Notes: generated by a model not told the origin, from the sequence alone. DNA of 64,000 nt from an uncultured Methanospirillum sp. (GCF_963668475.1 NZ_OY764544.1:1984001-2048000), one strand, 5' to 3'. Shown: positions 10,401 through 18,050, counted from the first letter of the stretch. Made by a program: numbers and translations.

Positions 10401-11156
10401 CTAAAGGTTCAGTTTACTGATCTCTCGGCTGGAAACCCAACCATGTGGAAATGGAATTTTGGGGATAAACCCGGCCCAATCCCAATGGAAGCCGATGTGT
10501 CATGTTCAGGCGGGGGATGCGATAACATCGCAAACCCGATCCACACGTACCTTGATCCGGGAACATACACAGTTACTCTCACTGCAAGCAACCAGCAGGG
10601 TTGCTCTGACACCGAGACCAAGACAGCATTCATCACGGTTGGAAAAAAACCAACCGATGTAGTACCTCTCTATCCTGGCTGGAACTTCGTCTCTGTCCCG
10701 AAGAAACTTGCACCAGGATCTGATACAGCAAGCATCTTCAGCCATGTGGATGTCAAGGGACACAGTGTGTTCCAGTACGACTCAATGAGTCATGCCTGGA
10801 ACATAGTCAACCCAGGAACCATCATCAGGCCGCTCGATGCATTCTGGATCTACTCTGGCGGTATCGACAAGATCCCACTGGAGTACGATCCCAACCCGGT
10901 TCAGACCCCGCCGACTAAACAGCTGAAGAAAGGCTGGAACGGAGTAGGGTTTACCGGAGTGACCCCGATTGAGGCCAAGTACACCTTCCTCTCGGTTCAG
11001 AACAGCTGGGTCAACTGCGTAGGATTTGACGGATCTTCCCAGCGGTATAACGCGATGATCATCAAGGGAAGCAATGACAATACCATGCTCGGACCTTACA
11101 ACGGATACTGGTTGTACATGTCTGCAGATGGAATTCTTGCAGCAAACGCTGCATAA
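7413..11156 (+). CDS. Secreted protein with 11 tandem PKD domains and C-terminal GWN module
   Basis: Signal peptide at the N-terminus (hydrophobic ITLLLVAVTLLLASPC, cleavage near VLA-ES). Eleven PKD domains follow (starting near 7557, 7815, 8070, 8316, 8610, 8904, 9195, 9486, 9777, 10068 and 10359), each with the A-D-F ... P-L-T-V-Q-F-T-D ... W-x-W-D-F-G-D-G ... G-T-Y-T-V-T-L pattern. Domains 4-11 carry an inserted loop with two Cys and also Cys at the domain start and near the last strand. The C-terminal module (about 10660-11153) matches those of the two upstream paralogues. Unlike them it has no beta-propeller or Ig-like repeats. A surface stalk or adhesin-like role is inferred from PKD architecture in methanogen surface layers. 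The start follows a G-rich ribosome-binding site and gives a standard signal peptide. Confidence 0.9.
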   Translation: MRLLQNITLLLVAVTLLLASPCIGGVLAESGSAATPDSCGPMNGGPCIIADFIGSPTTGDAPLRVQFLDASSGRPSMWAWDFGDGGTVSAVADPVHTYTKPGKYTVKLAASSLTNGTSTKVREAYIIVRDPTPISADFIGHPTNGFAPLDVQFSDCTIGNPDIWKWDFGDGSTSTIQNPNHTYQRPGKYTVTLNASTALGGTSTKVKEDYIIVDGKCSITADFSFDPQSGIAPLTVQFTDLSTGDPTMWAWDFGDGSTDMVASPSHTYEKPGTYTVRLAASSQSCGEGSKEKTITVSPCNIKADFVGSPNSGTAPLTVQFTDKSTGNPTMWHWDFGDGPIPMNADVSCSGGGCDNIANPTHTYLEPGTYTVTLTASSQYGCSDTITKQMYVVVEPACSIKADFIANPTNGSAPLTVQFTDKSTGNPTMWHWDFGDGPIPMDADVSCSGGGCDNIANPTHTYREPGTYTVTLTASNQQGCTDTISKSQFVVVVPACNIKADFIANPTNGAAPLTVQFTDKSTGNPTMWHWDFGDGPIPMDDVSCSGGGCGNIANPTHTYREPGTYTVTLTASNQQGCTDTISKSQFVVVVPACNIKADFIADPTNGAAPLTVQFTDKSTGNPTMWHWDFGDGPIPMDDVSCSGGGCGNIANPTHTYREPGTYTVTLTASNQQGCTDTISKSQFVVVVPACSIKADFIADPTNGSAPLTVQFTDKSTGNPTMWHWDFGDGPIPMDDVSCSGGGCGNIANPTHTYREPGTYTVTLTASNQQGCTDTISKSQFVVVVPACSIKADFIANPTSGSAPLTVQFTDKSTGNPTMWHWDFGDGPIPMDDVSCSGGGCGNIANPTHTYREPGTYTVTLTASNQQGCTDTISKSQFVVVVPACSIKADFIADPTSGAAPLTVQFTDKSTGNPTMWHWDFGDGPIPMDDVSCSGGSCGNIANPIHTYREPGTYTVTLTASNQQGCTDTISKSQFVVVVPACKIDANFSAAPTSGEAPLKVQFTDLSAGNPTMWKWNFGDKPGPIPMEADVSCSGGGCDNIANPIHTYLDPGTYTVTLTASNQQGCSDTETKTAFITVGKKPTDVVPLYPGWNFVSVPKKLAPGSDTASIFSHVDVKGHSVFQYDSMSHAWNIVNPGTIIRPLDAFWIYSGGIDKIPLEYDPNPVQTPPTKQLKKGWNGVGFTGVTPIEAKYTFLSVQNSWVNCVGFDGSSQRYNAMIIKGSNDNTMLGPYNGYWLYMSADGILAANAA
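8610..10358 (+). repeat. Six-unit PKD-coding tandem repeat (294 then 291 bp)
   Basis: Copies begin at 8610, 8904, 9195, 9486, 9777 and 10068, with a diverged one at 10359. Spacing is 294 bp once and then 291 bp (97 codons). Linker variants alternate: the form ATATCTAAATCCCAGTTTG precedes the units at 9195 and 9777, and ATCTCAAAGAGTCAGTTCG precedes those at 9486 and 10068. This implies recent duplication of a two-unit 582-bp block. Confidence 0.85.
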
Positions 11157-11161
11157 AACTC

Positions 11162-11167
11162 TTTTTT
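11162..11167 (+). terminator. T6 tract after the PKD gene
   Basis: Six consecutive T residues five bases after the stop codon at 11156, followed by TTTT a few bases later. This fits a hairpin-free archaeal terminator for the surface-protein locus and lies between convergent genes. Confidence 0.4.
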
Positions 11168-11187
11168 GAATTTTAGTGATTGAACAA

Positions 11188-12369
11188 TCAGAGAAGCCGA
11201 TCCTGTCTTGTCGGCGGCCTGACATGCAGCAATTCCCGTGCAGCCTTTCTGACCTCACTAACCGCATGTTCAGGAGCATACACCCCTACCCGCCACTGTG
11301 TTTGGCGGGTCTCGTTCAGGGTTGTTACCAGAGGCGAGACATCTTCGAGGGGAAGAAGACTGTCCCGATCCTGTACCTGAACCTTCATGAACATATCACG
11401 GGGAAATGCAGGAATATCAACCAGAACTTCGCGGGGCACGACTCCTGCAAGTTCAGCGATTCTGACTGCAAGGTCCCTCTCCCGTGCATGTGAGTCTTCA
11501 GATGGTCGCATGGAAGAAGAGACCTCATCTTTACCGAGGTACAGGGACCGTTTGAAGAGACGCCGGTAGTAGAGATCTTCTGCCAGATGTCTGACATCAG
11601 AACGATCAGAATTCAGCAGAGTCTGTATACAGGCTGCATCATCCATCCGGATCATCTGCTCCATGATCCCGGCGGGATCGGCCCTGCTCTGTTCGTACAC
11701 GGCTGTTGAAAAGATCTTCTCTGCAATTCTGCTCACATGATGGTAATACACCGCTGGCCTCATCAGGGTCCTGGCGATAAGGAGCGATTCTGCTGCCTGC
11801 ACCCCACTCTCATGAAGGACTATCTCTCCTTCAAAGAGGCGGGTCGCCCTGATCAGGCGTCCTGCATCCACGGTCCCATAGGGAACCCCGGTGTAATGTG
11901 CATCACGGAGCAGGTAATCCATCCGGTCAACATCCAGATCGCCATGGATGATGCTGGCCAACTGATGGGTTCCCTCTATCATCAGGCAGACCTCCAGGGG
12001 ATCGAGATCGATCCGTTCGAGTTCATCTGCAAGCCGGCTCTTTGTGATCAGATCCCTGATATCAGTGTGTGATCTACCGAGGGCTTCTGATGCGATACCT
12101 TCGATTGCATGGGAGAACGGACCATGCCCGATATCATGAAGAAGAGCGGCTGCTGTGACCAGCAGATGGTCCTCTCTCCGGAGGCCTATCTGCCCTGACA
12201 TCAGGGATGCAAGATGCATCGCCCCGAGTGAATGCTCAAACCTGGTATGATGAGCACCCGGATAAACCAGAAACGAGAACCCAAGCTGGCGGATGTACCT
12301 GAGTCGCTGAACTTCCGGGGAGTCGACGAGGGGCAGCAGCTCAGGCTCAACCTGGATATACCCATGCAC
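11188..12369 (-). CDS. HD-domain phosphohydrolase (dNTPase-like family)
   Basis: A 393-residue HD-superfamily protein. Metal-binding motifs are visible: R-F-E-H-S near residue 43, the HD pair in LLHDIGHGPFSHAIE near residue 77, and D in HGDLDVDRMDYLLRDA near residue 145. The family is close to archaeal and bacterial dGTPase-like phosphohydrolases; the actual substrate is unknown. The first canonical start is GTG at 12369, but the frame upstream reads I-K-A-I-K-D-P in front of it. I-K-D-P-V-H-G-Y-I is the usual family N-terminus, so translation probably begins 5-7 codons earlier on ATC or ATT (near 12381 or 12390). It is divergent from cofD and convergent with the PKD gene. Confidence 0.85.
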   Translation of the reverse strand: MHGYIQVEPELLPLVDSPEVQRLRYIRQLGFSFLVYPGAHHTRFEHSLGAMHLASLMSGQIGLRREDHLLVTAAALLHDIGHGPFSHAIEGIASEALGRSHTDIRDLITKSRLADELERIDLDPLEVCLMIEGTHQLASIIHGDLDVDRMDYLLRDAHYTGVPYGTVDAGRLIRATRLFEGEIVLHESGVQAAESLLIARTLMRPAVYYHHVSRIAEKIFSTAVYEQSRADPAGIMEQMIRMDDAACIQTLLNSDRSDVRHLAEDLYYRRLFKRSLYLGKDEVSSSMRPSEDSHARERDLAVRIAELAGVVPREVLVDIPAFPRDMFMKVQVQDRDSLLPLEDVSPLVTTLNETRQTQWRVGVYAPEHAVSEVRKAARELLHVRPPTRQDRLL

Positions 12370-12426
12370 CGGGTCTTTGATGGCTTTAATATTGCACCGG
12401 CCTTTGGTCTCTCTGATGGTATTCGT

Positions 12427-13377
12427 ATGGCAGTTTTATGTTACTTCCGGAACAGTCTATCATGGGAGGATATCATAACAGTAACATTTCTCTCGGGCGG
12501 TACCGGGACACCCAAACTCCTGCAGGGTGCAAGATTAACCCTGAATGACAACGATATTGCTGTCATCGTCAACACAGCAGAAGATCTCTGGTACCAGGGC
12601 GGGCACATCTCTCCTGATATCGACACGGTGATGTACCTCTTTGCCGGAATTCTCAACACCAAAACCTGGTGGGGAATTGACGGTGACACGTTCGTAACCC
12701 ATGAACAGTTCAGATCCCTAGGAGTCGACACATACCTTGCTGTTGGTGACCGGGACCGGGCAGTTGAGCTTCTCAGGGGAGAACTGCTCAAAGGAGGGAT
12801 GACGCTCTCGCAGGCTACAAGGGAGCTCTGCTCAAGACTGTCAGTTCAGGCATCGGTGTTCCCGATGACAGACCAGGAGTACACCACGATGATCGAGACC
12901 GAGGGCGGGATCATTCATTTCCAGGAGTACTGGGTCAGGCACAGGGGGAGTGTGGCGATCAGGAAAGTCCTCAGAGTCCCTGATACCAGGCCTGATGCCT
13001 GCACCGGAGCACTGGAGGCGATGGAGAAGAGTGATCTCATCATCATCGGACCGAGCAACCCGATAACAAGCATCTCGCCAATCCTCGAATGCAGCGGGAT
13101 GGTCGATCTGCTGAAAAAGAAACCGGTGGTTGCAGTAAGCCCATTCATCGGTGACAAACCGGTGAGCGGGCCTGCCCATGATCTCATGGTCGCTCTGGGT
13201 TTTGAGCCAACCTCTGCGGGAGTGTACGCTGCTTACGCAGATTTCATCGATCTCTTCATTCAGGACATCCGTGACCCGGTTGAGGTTCCTGGTGCCATCA
13301 GGTGCGATACCCTCATGACCACTCCGGAGATCGCAAAAGGGATTATGGATCTGATCCTGACCCGTATGCCGGTCTGA
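12427..13377 (+). CDS. cofD: 2-phospho-L-lactate transferase
   Basis: CofD joins the 2-phospholactate moiety to 7,8-didemethyl-8-hydroxy-5-deazariboflavin (Fo) to make F420-0, the precursor of the hydride carrier of hydrogenotrophic methanogenesis. Seen: FLSGGTGTPKLLQG at the N-terminus, VNTAEDLWYQGGHISPDIDT, IGPSNPITSISPIL and SPFIGDKPVSGPA, all characteristic of the family, and a length near 300 residues. The start is uncertain. ATG 12427 is the nearest canonical codon but has no ribosome-binding site and adds about 16 residues not expected in CofD. A strong GGGAGGA at 12464-12470 sits just before ATA 12475, exactly where family members begin. The gene is divergent from the HD gene and convergent with the deaminase gene. 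Confidence 0.95.
   Translation: MAVLCYFRNSLSWEDIITVTFLSGGTGTPKLLQGARLTLNDNDIAVIVNTAEDLWYQGGHISPDIDTVMYLFAGILNTKTWWGIDGDTFVTHEQFRSLGVDTYLAVGDRDRAVELLRGELLKGGMTLSQATRELCSRLSVQASVFPMTDQEYTTMIETEGGIIHFQEYWVRHRGSVAIRKVLRVPDTRPDACTGALEAMEKSDLIIIGPSNPITSISPILECSGMVDLLKKKPVVAVSPFIGDKPVSGPAHDLMVALGFEPTSAGVYAAYADFIDLFIQDIRDPVEVPGAIRCDTLMTTPEIAKGIMDLILTRMPV
12464..12470 (+). promoter_or_regulatory. Strong Shine-Dalgarno inside the annotated cofD 5' end
   Basis: GGGAGGA is followed four bases later by ATA (12475), which is in frame with cofD; the codon before it is ATC (12472). No ATG, GTG or TTG lies in frame at the right distance. The site therefore points to initiation on a non-canonical codon giving a normal CofD N-terminus. 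Confidence 0.5.
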
Positions 13378-13393
13378 AGACCGAGAAAAAATG

Positions 13394-13409
13394 ATTGCAG
13401 ATCTGCAAT
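13394..13409. terminator. Bidirectional palindromic terminator between cofD and the deaminase gene
   Basis: ATTGCAGATCTGCAAT is a perfect 16-bp palindrome between two convergent genes. Read on the plus strand it is followed by TATTGTATTATTTTTC. Read on the minus strand it is followed by CATTTTTTCTC. Both strands thus have a hairpin plus a T-rich tail, suitable for ending both transcripts. Confidence 0.55.
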
Positions 13410-13416
13410 TATTGTA

Positions 13417-14745
13417 TTATTTTTCTGCTGCCCGGCTCAAGAGACCTGATGCAGCCTGTGCTGCTCCTGCAAGGATATCAGCCTCACCCGGGATCTCTTT
13501 GTCATGCATCAGCACCCGCCCGTTGCAGAGTACGGTGCTGACTAATCCGCCTGATGCTGCATACACCAGGTTGGAGACAGGGTTATGGAGCGGGACCATC
13601 GAGGGGTGATCGAGTGAGACCAGTACAATGTCTGCCTGCTGTCCGGCTGCCAGCGAACCACCGGGGATGCCAAGAGCCCTGGCACCACATGTAGTTGCCA
13701 TGGCCAGAGCCTCCTCTGCCGGAAGGAGGGTATCCTGCTTCCAGAAGAACTTCTGGCCGATTGCAGCGACCTTCATCTCCTCAAGCATGTCCAGGTTGTT
13801 GTTCGATGAACATCCGTCGGTTGCTAGGGCGACATTCACCCCGGCATCCCGGAGGGCTGGATACGGCATGGCACGTCCGGTTGCGAGTTTCATGTTGCTC
13901 ACCGGATTATGGGCGACGTGGGATCCACGTTCTGCCAGCAGCCGGCAGTCTGCATCCTCAAGCCAGCAACCGTGTGCAGCGAGCGTCCGCTCGGACAGGC
14001 ATCCACACCGGTCAAGAAGTGCTGCGGGAGTGACACCGTGTGCCTTCTTGCAGTCAAGTACCTCCTGTTCAGTCTCGCTCAGGTGGATATGGAGCATGAT
14101 ATCCTCATCCCTGCTGTACGATCCACACCATTCCAGATGCTCGGGCGGAACAGTGTACGGGGCATGAGGCCCGACAGCCGGAGTGATGCGCGGGTTGTTC
14201 ATCCCTCTGATGTGGGCAACCAGTTTCTCGGTCGCCTTCACTTCGGCCTCAAACTTTTCAGGCAGCCCGAAGGTGATGAACCCATGGCAGAGGACAGCAC
14301 GAATTCCACTCTCGTCAACCGCTTTTGCAGCCTCTTCCATGAAGAAGTACATATCGTTGAACGCAACCGTTCCGCTCCTGATCATCTCAAGACAGGCGAG
14401 TTTTGTTCCCCAGTACACGTCCTCGCCGGTGAGATGGGCTTCTAGTGGCCAGATCTTCTCTGAAAGCCATTGCTGCAGGTGCATATCATCAGCATATCCC
14501 CGCAGAAGGGTCATCGCAGCATGCGTGTGGGCGTTGACAAGCCCGGGAATGGCAAGTGTCTTTTCTGCCGAGATCTGGTGCTCTGCCTCTCCCTTACACT
14601 TTTTTCCGATTCCCTCACCGATATCGCGGATCGTGCCGGTCTCATCAATGAAGATGTCAGCGATCCGATCTCCGATCCTGGTTCCGGTGATGAGGATCGA
14701 TCCCTCCCTTTTGAAGAGATCAGGGTCATGTACACACGCACTCAT
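13417..14745 (-). CDS. dadD: Amidohydrolase-family 5'-deoxyadenosine / SAH-type deaminase
   Basis: A 442-residue member of the ATZ/TRZ (MtaD/SsnA) amidohydrolase group. Metal and catalytic motifs: GLVNAHTHAAMTLLRG (two Zn His), LHIHLSETEQEV, HNPVSNMKLATG and ALATDGCSSNNNLDM (catalytic Asp). In methanogens the characterised member deaminates 5'-deoxyadenosine, 5'-methylthioadenosine and S-adenosylhomocysteine, recycling products of radical-SAM and methyltransferase reactions; assignment here is by family. The length is normal and the ATG start gives the expected N-terminus. It is convergent with cofD across a shared palindromic terminator. Confidence 0.85.
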   Translation of the reverse strand: MSACVHDPDLFKREGSILITGTRIGDRIADIFIDETGTIRDIGEGIGKKCKGEAEHQISAEKTLAIPGLVNAHTHAAMTLLRGYADDMHLQQWLSEKIWPLEAHLTGEDVYWGTKLACLEMIRSGTVAFNDMYFFMEEAAKAVDESGIRAVLCHGFITFGLPEKFEAEVKATEKLVAHIRGMNNPRITPAVGPHAPYTVPPEHLEWCGSYSRDEDIMLHIHLSETEQEVLDCKKAHGVTPAALLDRCGCLSERTLAAHGCWLEDADCRLLAERGSHVAHNPVSNMKLATGRAMPYPALRDAGVNVALATDGCSSNNNLDMLEEMKVAAIGQKFFWKQDTLLPAEEALAMATTCGARALGIPGGSLAAGQQADIVLVSLDHPSMVPLHNPVSNLVYAASGGLVSTVLCNGRVLMHDKEIPGEADILAGAAQAASGLLSRAAEK

Positions 14746-14878
14746 AATTCTCAGTACTATCTCGCAGGCATGAACGCATAAGTGCTTTGCATCATGTCTT
14801 CCGTACCACGCTCACCTCAAGGGGGCAGGATCCGCACCAAAGGTTTTGCCCCTGTATGCACAAGTACTAGGGTTGCAT

Positions 14879-16171
14879 ATGCGAGTCCCTATCAATACTA
14901 TCACCCCTGAGTCATCCACAGCAGATATTACCGGATGGGCACACGAGATCCGTGATCTCGGTGGCCTTGCGTTTCTCCTCCTCAGAGACAGGACCGGAAT
15001 CATCCAGGTTACTGTGCCCAAGAAGAAAGCAGCACCCGAAGTTGTCGAGGCACTCAAGGATATATCCCGTGAATCGGTAGTCAGGGTAACCGGGACCGTC
15101 AAGCCGGAAGGGAAGGCTCCAGGAGGCCGAGAGGTCATCCCTGACCGGATAGAGGTTGTCAGTAAAGCAGCAACCCCGCTCCCGCTCGATGTTGCAGAGA
15201 AGGTCCCTGCCGAACTGGACACCAGGCTCGACAACCGGTTCCTTGACGCCAGGCGCCCCCGGGTGAGTGCAGTCTTCAAGATCCGCAGTGCAGTTCAACA
15301 CGCAACCCGTAACTTCCTCTTTGACAACGATTTCATCGAGATCACAACCTCCAAGATCGTTGCTGCAGCAACAGAGGGAGGCACTGAGCTCTTCCCTATT
15401 GCATACTTTGAGAAGGAGGCATTTCTCAACCAGAGCCCGCAGCTCTACAAACAGATGATGATGGCTGCAGGGTTTGAGAAGGTCTACGAGATCGGCCCGA
15501 TCTTCAGGGCAGAGGAGCACAATACAACAAAGCACCTCAACGAGGCCACCTCTATAGATGTTGAGGTCTCATTCGCCACCCATGAGGACGTCATGCAGGT
15601 GCTTGAAGATCTTGTCAGGTCAGTCTACTCGTTCGTTGATACAAACTGCGGCACTGCGATCGCAGACCTTGAGATCGACTCGTTCGCTGTCCCTGAGAAG
15701 AACTTCCCCCGGCTTTCATACACTGATGCGATCGAAATCGCTAGCAAGGGTATGGAAGAGCCGATCAAATTCGGTGATGATATCGGCACCGCTGCCGAGA
15801 GGGCTATCGGCGAAGAGATGGGCAGGCATTACTTCATTGTGGACTGGCCCAGCTCTATCAGACCATACTACGCAATGCCGTACGAGAACGAACCTGAGAT
15901 TTGTAAGGCATTTGATATGATGCACCCGAGAATGGAACTCTCGAGCGGTGCACAGCGTGTTCACCAGCATGATCTCCTCGTCTCGCAGATCGCAAAGAAA
16001 GGTTTGAACCCTGACAACTTTGAGTTCTACTTAAGTCCGTTCAAGTACGGTATGCCTCCGCATGCTGGATGGGGTCTTGGTGCTGACCGGCTGGTTGCAA
16101 CGATGCTCGGGCTCCAGAATGTCAGGGAAGCAGTTCTGTTCCCACGCGACCGGCACCGTGTTGTCCCCTGA
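14879..16171 (+). CDS. aspS: Aspartyl-tRNA synthetase (archaeal type)
   Basis: A class II synthetase charging tRNA-Asp (and, in archaea lacking AsnRS, often tRNA-Asn as well). Seen: N-terminal OB-fold anticodon domain ([13 protein letters not shown], then [12 protein letters not shown]), motif 2 ([19 protein letters not shown]), motif 3 ([15 protein letters not shown]) and the archaeal C-terminal end [10 protein letters not shown]. Length is 430 residues, typical for archaeal AspRS. I chose ATG 14879 because homologues start directly before the OB fold; ATG 14846 adds eleven residues without support. Whether it discriminates Asp from Asn cannot be judged here. The methionine synthase gene follows 21 bases later. 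Confidence 0.95.
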   Translation: MRVPINTITPESSTADITGWAHEIRDLGGLAFLLLRDRTGIIQVTVPKKKAAPEVVEALKDISRESVVRVTGTVKPEGKAPGGREVIPDRIEVVSKAATPLPLDVAEKVPAELDTRLDNRFLDARRPRVSAVFKIRSAVQHATRNFLFDNDFIEITTSKIVAAATEGGTELFPIAYFEKEAFLNQSPQLYKQMMMAAGFEKVYEIGPIFRAEEHNTTKHLNEATSIDVEVSFATHEDVMQVLEDLVRSVYSFVDTNCGTAIADLEIDSFAVPEKNFPRLSYTDAIEIASKGMEEPIKFGDDIGTAAERAIGEEMGRHYFIVDWPSSIRPYYAMPYENEPEICKAFDMMHPRMELSSGAQRVHQHDLLVSQIAKKGLNPDNFEFYLSPFKYGMPPHAGWGLGADRLVATMLGLQNVREAVLFPRDRHRVVP

Positions 16172-16192
16172 TTAGGATACAGGAATCATATC

Positions 16193-17113
16193 ATGAAACC
16201 CTTCATCCCCGGCCAGATCCTCCCGACTACGGTAGTCGGGAGTTTCCCTGCCGAACCACAACGGACGCTCAGGAGTCTGCTGGATCCGTTCCATGAGGCG
16301 GTCTGCCAGGCTGTAGATGCACAGATCTCGGCAGGGATCACCATCATCTCAGACGGGCAGGTGAGGGGGGATATGATAGGGACGTTTGCCTCACGACTCC
16401 CGGGAATCAGTGGAAAGGATGTCATCGGCAAGGTGATGCCATCCGGACAGACGATAACCACTAAAGATACCAGGTATGCCCGGACCCGGCATCAGTATGT
16501 CAAAGGACTTGTGACCGGCCCCTCCACCCTCTCTCATGGGTTGCACCTAAGCACAGCGAACTACCGGTCCCGTGATGAGTTGATACCAGATATCGCAGAG
16601 GCCCTTGCCACTGAAGCGCGCGCACTTGGAGAGGTAGGGATCACAATGCTCCAGATCGACGAGCCGATCTTCTCAACCGGGGTTGCAGATCTCGATCTGG
16701 GAAGGAAGGCGATCGAACAGATTGTTCGGCAGGTTTCAGTGCCGGTCTGTCTCCATGTGTGTGGGCCACTCTCCAGGATCATCAACGAGTATGTCAGAAT
16801 GCCGGTTCAGGTACTCGACTTTGAAGGAAGTGTAGACCCTGAAAACCTCTCTTCCCTCTCATCCCAGGACCTGAAGGGCAAGTACATAGGGTACGGGTGC
16901 GTGGACTCATCAACGCCAAAGCTTGAGGATCTGGAGACTGTCATTACCCGGATTCGGGCCGGAGTGGAAGAACTCGGGGCCGAGCGGCTTATTCTCGATC
17001 CTGACTGTGGTCTCAGGATGCTGCCGCAGGATGTGGCATATGCCAAGTTGTCGCGGCTCTGCGAAGCGGCCGCAGCAGTCAGGGCTGAAACCGGTACCGA
17101 TGATCATCAGTAA
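16193..17113 (+). CDS. Core-type methionine synthase (MetE C-terminal-like)
   Basis: About 306 residues, corresponding only to the catalytic half of cobalamin-independent methionine synthase. Seen: TTVVGSFPAEP at the N-terminus, ISDGQVRGDMI, LQIDEPIF, the Zn-ligand region CLHVCGP, and LDPDCGLRMLP near the C-terminus, which carries the last Zn Cys. Archaeal core MetE proteins lack the N-terminal domain of bacterial MetE and are thought to take the methyl group from a methyl-corrinoid protein rather than folate. The substrate here is inferred from family. It lies directly downstream of aspS on the same strand. Confidence 0.85.
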   Translation: MKPFIPGQILPTTVVGSFPAEPQRTLRSLLDPFHEAVCQAVDAQISAGITIISDGQVRGDMIGTFASRLPGISGKDVIGKVMPSGQTITTKDTRYARTRHQYVKGLVTGPSTLSHGLHLSTANYRSRDELIPDIAEALATEARALGEVGITMLQIDEPIFSTGVADLDLGRKAIEQIVRQVSVPVCLHVCGPLSRIINEYVRMPVQVLDFEGSVDPENLSSLSSQDLKGKYIGYGCVDSSTPKLEDLETVITRIRAGVEELGAERLILDPDCGLRMLPQDVAYAKLSRLCEAAAAVRAETGTDDHQ

Positions 17114-17205
17114 GAAGAAGAATTATCTCTGGTCAGTACCCTTGTTTGAAAAGACTGATGTTATCCCATGAGTAACGTCTGAGTACAGGAGATATCGGTG
17201 GAGTT

Positions 17206-17751
17206 ATGCGTATCCCAGGTCTGAACGGTCAGCAGGTTCTTGCAGCTGCAGTATTAATATCAGCGGTCTTCTTTCTCGGTGTAAAACTCCTGAATCCTAC
17301 TCCTCTCGTCATCTGGAGCACAGGGACGGACTTCGTCATCCAGACCGAACATATCGGGGATGTATATACCATCACTGATGTTGCCATCATCATCTGTGCA
17401 TCCCTTGTGGTCTGCGCGAGTGCACTGATCCTGCTCTTTTACGATCAGATCCATATTGTCGCCTCTCCACTACCGGTCCAGACAAAATCATCAGAGCCCG
17501 AGGTCCCGTTGCCGTCCCCTCTTGAAGAGCGACGACGCAAGTGGGAGGCAGTGCTTCCAACACTCAAGGAGGATCAGCAGCTCATCTACCAGAGTATTCT
17601 GGATGCTGACGGGCTCATCCCCCAGAGTGATATCGTGGAGAAGACCGGGCTTTCCAAGTCAAACGTCAGCAGAACGCTTGACATTCTTGAGAGTATGGGG
17701 CTTATCGAGAGAAGGCGCAGAGGAATGGGGAATATCATTCTCCTGAAATAA
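17206..17751 (+). CDS. Membrane-anchored winged-helix regulator
   Basis: 181 residues. Two hydrophobic helices (about residues 10-30 and 62-85) flank a short polar segment; a linker rich in Pro and Ser follows, then a MarR-like winged helix (about residues 122-181: Q-S-D-I-V-E-K-T-G-L-S-K-S-N-V-S-R recognition helix, then a basic wing G-L-I-E-R-R-R-R-G-M). The topology places the DNA-binding domain in the cytoplasm. This resembles a family of small membrane-bound transcription regulators common in methanogens, with unknown signal. The start ATG 17206 lies after GGAGTT. The next small membrane gene starts two bases after its stop, so the two are probably cotranscribed. Confidence 0.75.
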   Translation: MRIPGLNGQQVLAAAVLISAVFFLGVKLLNPTPLVIWSTGTDFVIQTEHIGDVYTITDVAIIICASLVVCASALILLFYDQIHIVASPLPVQTKSSEPEVPLPSPLEERRRKWEAVLPTLKEDQQLIYQSILDADGLIPQSDIVEKTGLSKSNVSRTLDILESMGLIERRRRGMGNIILLK

Positions 17752-17753
17752 CC

Positions 17754-18050
17754 ATGAGAGTCGAACCTGAACGAGTTGCGATCGTAATCGGCCTGGTCAT
17801 CTGCGGGCTCCTGATGGCAGGCGTCGGGAACTATATCATGGATTCCCACCAGCCTGTCAGGCAGGAGAGTCAGCTTCTGGAGAATTTTCTGATCATGCAG
17901 TCAATGGCAGGAAAGAACACGACCCCTTCCAACCTCACTTATGTGATGGGCAGTACCGGGCTTGTGGTCAGTTTCAACGATCTCCTGACCGACAACGGAG
18001 CCCGGGTTCACCGGACCCCAAAGGCAACAACAAAAGTCAACACCAGTTGA
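17754..18050 (+). CDS. Small single-span membrane protein, unknown function
   Basis: 98 residues with one N-terminal hydrophobic helix (about residues 8-26, AIVIGLVICGLLMAGVGNYI) and a polar exterior. I recognise no family. It follows the tethered winged-helix regulator by two bases, so a role as its partner or signal input is possible but unproven. Its stop TGA abuts, tail to tail, the stop of the acyl-CoA ligase on the other strand (shared TGATCA). Confidence 0.6.
   Translation: MRVEPERVAIVIGLVICGLLMAGVGNYIMDSHQPVRQESQLLENFLIMQSMAGKNTTPSNLTYVMGSTGLVVSFNDLLTDNGARVHRTPKATTKVNTS

Noticed and set aside
8213..10636. Long antisense reading frames repeated along the PKD array
   Set aside because: They recur with the 291-bp unit because codon bias in the repeat leaves the opposite strand open; their products are low-complexity repeats.
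14183..14773. 196-residue antisense frame inside the deaminase gene
   Set aside because: Shadow frame; the opposite strand carries all the amidohydrolase motifs.
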